From NCBI RefSeq assembly GCF_907164915.1, contig NC_061869.1, positions 14,324,625 through 14,388,624 on the forward strand: a stretch of DNA of 64,000 nt, in the 5' to 3' direction. The translations under genes were made by a program, and so were the position numbers. Within the stretch, counting starts at the first letter, position 1, and every line of letters begins with the position of its first letter. Under the pieces are notes generated by a model. The model ran no database searches, was not told where the DNA came from, and saw nothing but the letters and a program-made list of their open reading frames with translations. This document shows positions 60,184 to 64,000 of the stretch, piece by piece. Origin of the DNA: Impatiens glandulifera (lineage: Eukaryota; Streptophyta; Magnoliopsida; Ericales; Balsaminaceae).

Positions 60184-62229
60184 TTAAGAGGATCTAGCGC
60201 GCCATGGCGCAAGAAATACTAATTTTTCAAAGTGAATGAGATGCTTTCGAACACGATATATATGCAAACAATACAAAATCGCAGCCAATGTGACAAGAAC
60301 GAACGATATGACGATCAATTCCCAGAAATCCTAAACAAAAACATTTCAATGAAATCCAAAAGATGCAAGAGAAATGAAACAATAGCTAACATAAGAAAAA
60401 AAAGTACCTTTGGATTAGATATTATAATACCCATAACATAAGTCATCAAATCCAAAACCGATTGTATCGAATTTTGAACACCTCCCACCACAATGCGATC
60501 GGATTCACTAACATGATCCTATACAAATACCCACATAAGAAACTAGTCTAATACGAAAAAAATAAATTATTATCGGGTACCTGCATTTGTTGCATGACGG
60601 CTAAATCAAACATCCACAACCCTAAACGCGACGCGGCCACACCACCCATCAACATATAAGCAGAAGCAAAGCCTTTTTTGACAAATATAGAAGCTACACA
60701 AACTATAAGGAAAGCCCACTTCACAAATATTCCAAAAGTTAGTAACTTATAAATAATTCCATTCATTTAATACAAACATTAAGTTAAAAATGATACCTGT
60801 GACCAAATAGACCACAGCCCTGTTCTAAGTGGAGAAATTCGAGATTGCATAATTGGGTACAAAAAAGTAGCGGTTATCCCTATTGTCGCGCTTATTCCTC
60901 GTCCAATCCCGATAATATAAGCAGGTATTCCTTCCCATATTAGCGCAGCCGTCATCAAAGATCCAAAACTAAAATAACAGCAAAGAAAAATTGATATAGA
61001 TTCTAGAAATGAAAATAAAAACTCAATTGAAGCTCACCTAAGAACAGAAAAATACAACAAAGCAAGAGCTAAGCCAGGAAGGAGTACTTCTTGTCTAAGG
61101 TAAACCTTCCAAGCTTTAACATAGGAAAACCGCGAAAATCTATCCATAAACTCATTCGTTATCTCTTCTTCTCCTTCTTCAAGTATTGGCGAAAGCCTCG
61201 AAGAAATCCTTCTTCTATTACTTTCTTTCAGAGAAGGAATACCTTCATAGACAGAAATGAACAGCCAATACTCAATTAGAACAAACAAAACATTCCATAT
61301 CGAGAAAGCCATCGCAGAAGCTTTTAGCGATACAAAGCTAATGATTAATCCAGACACAACTGGCGCAAATAGCTTGGAAACTAAATCAATTCTTCTTATG
61401 ATTGAATTCATCTTAGGAAGAAGAGGAACATCCATAGGTTGTTGTCCTTCTGATATAACCACAACCCTGTAATAATAACAACAATAATTCAACAAAAACC
61501 TTAAACTAATACAAAAGAAAGCTTAGATTATTATCTAACCATTCTCTTTCGATCAAGATTGTGCCCGCGAGAGTTGAAAGAGAACCGATTGCTCCGGATA
61601 TGTTTGTCAATATAACCAGCAATATGAAAACTGTAAATTTAGTTAGCTTAAGGTTTTCATAGATGAGCAAGGTAATAACAGAACCACCAGCTACCAGAAA
61701 AGAGAGGTTTTGTGTTATGAGCCAAAGCCGGAGGATCTGAAATTGTTGAGTTAATTCAGTAAAAGAAGAATAGGGTAAAAAACTTTAAAAGGATTTCAAA
61801 TGGGTATTACAGAGAAATTTACATTGGTATACGACAGTTTATTTATCCATTGTCCAACAAGAGGACCAAAAACGACAATAGAAGCCGATTCCACAATTCC
61901 ATAGATAGCAGTTAAGAGTAGTGAATTAGGCCAAATACTGATCATATATAAGCCAACAGAGAATTCCCACATCCTGCAATAAACAATGAATGAATCGACA
62001 ATCGAAGCATGAATCAAAACAAAATGAAACCATCAAGAAAGTTGAATGGATAGATTAATTATGATGTATTGTTCTACCTGGCACCCCATCTAGTCAAGAA
62101 GTGGCCGGTGTACAAATAAACAAGCAAATATGATGGAATAGGCGGCGTTGGTGGCGGTGGCGAAGGCGATGGCGATGGCTGATGTTCAAGTAGTGGAGAC
62201 AGTTGTTCTTCCCTGAGTTCGTTGTCCAT
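60184..62229 (-). CDS. FPN: Ferroportin (SLC40A/IREG-type metal exporter), copy B
   Basis: Eight exons on the minus strand, with the same exon lengths as copy A except one extra codon in exon 4: 62229-62078, 61973-61823, 61736-61540, 61466-61038, 60968-60797, 60718-60581, 60518-60408 and 60330-60184. The product is 498 residues. By eye about nine in ten residues match copy A. Differences concentrate in the proline-rich N-terminus (PSPSPSPPPP against an unbroken proline run), the acidic loop (EEGEEEITNE against VDEEEETNK) and the last residues (VFLAPWRARSS against LLLSPWRARSF). Family blocks and splice sites are intact. The frame stays open upstream to an ATG at 62325, which would add 32 residues; MDNEL at 62229 matches copy A and is preferred. 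Confidence 0.93.
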
Positions 62230-62293
62230 TTGGTAGAAAAAATTTAGAGTGGAGAAAGATGGTGGGGATATGCAGTTTACATTAACAATTTTT

Positions 62294-62829
62294 TCGTTCG
62301 AATCTTTTTGTTGAAGTGAACTCATCTACCATTCAAAATATTTTGAATATTTTAGTTGGATTATAAAAAACAAATGAAATTGAAACTCATTTTCGACCCG
62401 ATCCGTTCCTTTCCACGTTTAGAATCCCAAATTATCTTGTATTAAGTAATATTATAATTGAAGTAAGCCAATAATAGATACATTAAATTTGAATTCATGT
62501 ATTATATTGTCTAATAGGAGATACTTGAAGAACAATATAATATGAATTGTCATGAATTTATGAAATTTGATTTATTAAATTTAAAATTTAAATATAAAAA
62601 ATATTTTGATAATTAATCCAATAAAATTCTAAATAACTTATATTTTATGAAATAATATTTGTGTATCAAAAATATACCATTACTATAATTAATAATTTTA
62701 AAATAAAAATACAGAAATATAATAATTTTAATTTAAAATAATAATAACATAATATTTTGTTTTAAATAATATAAAATTATTATAATTAAAAATTTTAAAT
62801 TAATAATACATAAATCTAATATTTTTTCT
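62294..62829. other. Upstream flank of ferroportin B, AT-rich
   Basis: Promoter region of ferroportin B. It no longer resembles the upstream region of copy A beyond about 80 bp, so the two genes probably have different promoters. No specific iron-response motif could be supported. Confidence 0.5.
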
Positions 62830-63270
62830 CATTTAAAGCGCGCTTACAGAATAACGCTTTACAATAGATATAGTGTAAAGCGAGCTTTACATCACTTTAA
62901 ACTAAAGTCAAACTAACGGTTCATATGAATGTGTGAATCGTTTCACAGTTGAACGATGCACATCAGCTCGTGTAAAACGAGCTTTACACTAGAGCGATGT
63001 ACAATAACTATCGTGTAAAATGAGCTTTACAAAAGAGCACTGCACAATAAATCTCCTGTAAAGTTCGCTTTAGACGATTACTGTTGTGAATATCTTTATC
63101 GTAAAACAAGCTTTACACGATAGCAGTCGTGGAGTAGTTCTCTTGTAAAGCGCGATAGCTGCTGTGAAGCAACTCTCTTGTAAAATGTTTTACACGATAA
63201 CTATTGTGAACCAACTCTTTGTAAAGCTCGTTTTACACAATATATGCTAGTGTAAAGCACACTTTACATT
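62830..63270. repeat. Minisatellite of small palindromes, period about 43 bp
   Basis: GTAAA-starting palindromes begin at 62875, 62972, 63015, 63058, 63101, 63145, 63180, 63221 and 63252. The cleanest is GTAAAGCGAGCTTTAC (62875-62890), a perfect 7-bp inverted repeat around GA; others vary the centre (AACGAG, AATGAG, AACAAG). Five consecutive starts are spaced 43-44 bp. Spacers share a CGATARC-TGTGAA-AACTCTCT-like pattern. It is neither a coding sequence nor a known element that I recognise. Confidence 0.85.
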
Positions 63271-63670
63271 TAATTAATAATAACATCATATTTTTTCGCT
63301 CCTCAGTTCATCTTGCTTTCCACTTTCTCTCTCAAATGATTTATGATTAATTACCCTATTTCACATCTCGATTTTTCGCCGGAAATAACCTCCGTATATC
63401 ACTAAAATTGTACGTTTTTTACATTATATGCACGAAACGAAACCCTATGTTGACAAGTTTTGAAAAATCATAATGAGTGTTTTGTTAATATTCATAAAAC
63501 AAACAATCAAATCGCCGCAGTATTTAAAAACGAAATCGTCGCACTATCCAACAACAAAATTCCAATGCTATCATACATCGACAAAAATAATGTGAGGTAA
63601 TGTATTTGATAAATACAATGTTTATATTATAGTATTTCAAGTTTATAATGATGGGTGTTTTATAGGGTTT
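63271..63670. other. Mixed-composition spacer, no gene seen
   Basis: The pyrimidine-rich stretch CTTTCCACTTTCTCTCTC near 63315 and the DNA after it look like a possible 5'UTR, but no supported open frame follows. Confidence 0.35.
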
Positions 63671-63671
63671 C

Positions 63672-63870
63672 ACATGATAATAAAAATAAAAATAAAAATA
63701 ATAATATTGTAATAATAATAATAAAATAATTATAATAATAATTATAATAATAATATAAATAAAAATAACAATAATAATAATAATAATAAATATTATAATA
63801 ATAAAATATAATAATAATAATAATAAATATTATAATAATAAAAATAATAAAAATAATAATAATAATAAAT

Positions 63871-63904
<34 letters not shown>

Positions 63905-64000
63905 TAATAATAAATATAATAATAATAATAATAAATATTGTAATAATAATAATAAATAATAATAATAATAATAATAATAAATACTGTAATAATAATAATA
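63672..64000. repeat. Long AAT/TAA-type microsatellite, runs off the window
   Basis: More than 300 bp of AAT/ATAAT steps with short interruptions (TATTATAAT, TAAAAAT). It continues past the window edge. Confidence 0.95.

Larger units (their letters stand above)
57963..62293 (-). repeat. Segmental duplication, copy B (carrying ferroportin B)
   Basis: Direct copy of 29476-31412 plus 41074-43350. It lacks the Copia insertion of copy A; the intact target site reads GGCTATATAAG at 60056-60066. It carries an extra block at about 58740-59390 (with the LINE tail) that copy A lacks. Confidence 0.85.

Noticed and set aside
62830..63270. CRISPR-like look of a regular repeat array
   Set aside because: Units are tandem and degenerate with similar, not unique, spacers, and the DNA is a plant nuclear chromosome. 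It is better described as a palindromic minisatellite.

Overview
The window is nuclear DNA of a eudicot flowering plant. It is very AT-rich. Its genes have plant GT-AG introns: cytosolic ribosomal protein eS4, a two-domain WRKY factor, an FBL3-type F-box/LRR protein, two ferroportins and a small Sel1-like protein. It also holds a miR164 precursor, three nuclear-type tRNA genes and many plant transposon families. The species cannot be fixed from the sequence; an asterid is a guess only. All exon coordinates were read by hand from splice signals, reading frame and family resemblance.

Layout. 1-11.9 kb is repeat-dominated: a short Helitron-like element (1.2-1.56 kb), an inverted-repeat-bounded segment with broken gene-like exons (about 3.8-6.1 kb), a dead Ty3/gypsy gag-protease-RT fragment on the minus strand (6.3-8.2 kb), and a tandem Helitron array (9.18-10.06 kb) sitting inside another repeat. 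12.0-25.5 kb is the gene-rich part: an uncharacterised small gene, RPS4 with a typical ribosomal-protein promoter, tRNA-Gly(GCC), a WRKY gene (minus), a LINE remnant, and FBL3 (minus, 8 exons). 26-29.4 kb is AT-rich DNA with a LINE tail, a MITE and a SINE-like unit.

29.5-43.35 kb and 57.96-62.29 kb are two direct copies of one segment, each carrying an intact eight-exon ferroportin gene on the minus strand. Copy A was later hit by a Copia element (31.4-41.1 kb, minus strand, now decayed). That element was in turn hit very recently by a 5.3 kb non-autonomous Copia element (33.18-38.50 kb) with almost identical 1.86 kb LTRs, a 5-bp target duplication and only a gag-like ORF. The corresponding position in copy B shows the empty site of the older insertion, so the order of events can be read directly.

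Between the copies lie the Sel1-like gene (46.2-46.9 kb), MIR164 (49.4-49.5 kb), tRNA-Leu(AAG), SINE-like repeats and a second dead Copia (53.8-57.3 kb, plus strand) that is interrupted by a segment carrying tRNA-Gln(CTG). The right end has an array of small palindromes (62.83-63.27 kb) and a long AAT-type microsatellite.

The genes are not a functional cluster. Ferroportins export iron or related metals across membranes, FBL3 is a substrate receptor of an SCF ubiquitin ligase, WRKY factors bind W-boxes, eS4 is part of the 40S subunit, and miR164 represses NAC genes. The most unusual signals are a tRNA-Asp-derived module inside the LTRs of the young Copia element, the palindromic minisatellite, and the dated series of nested insertions.
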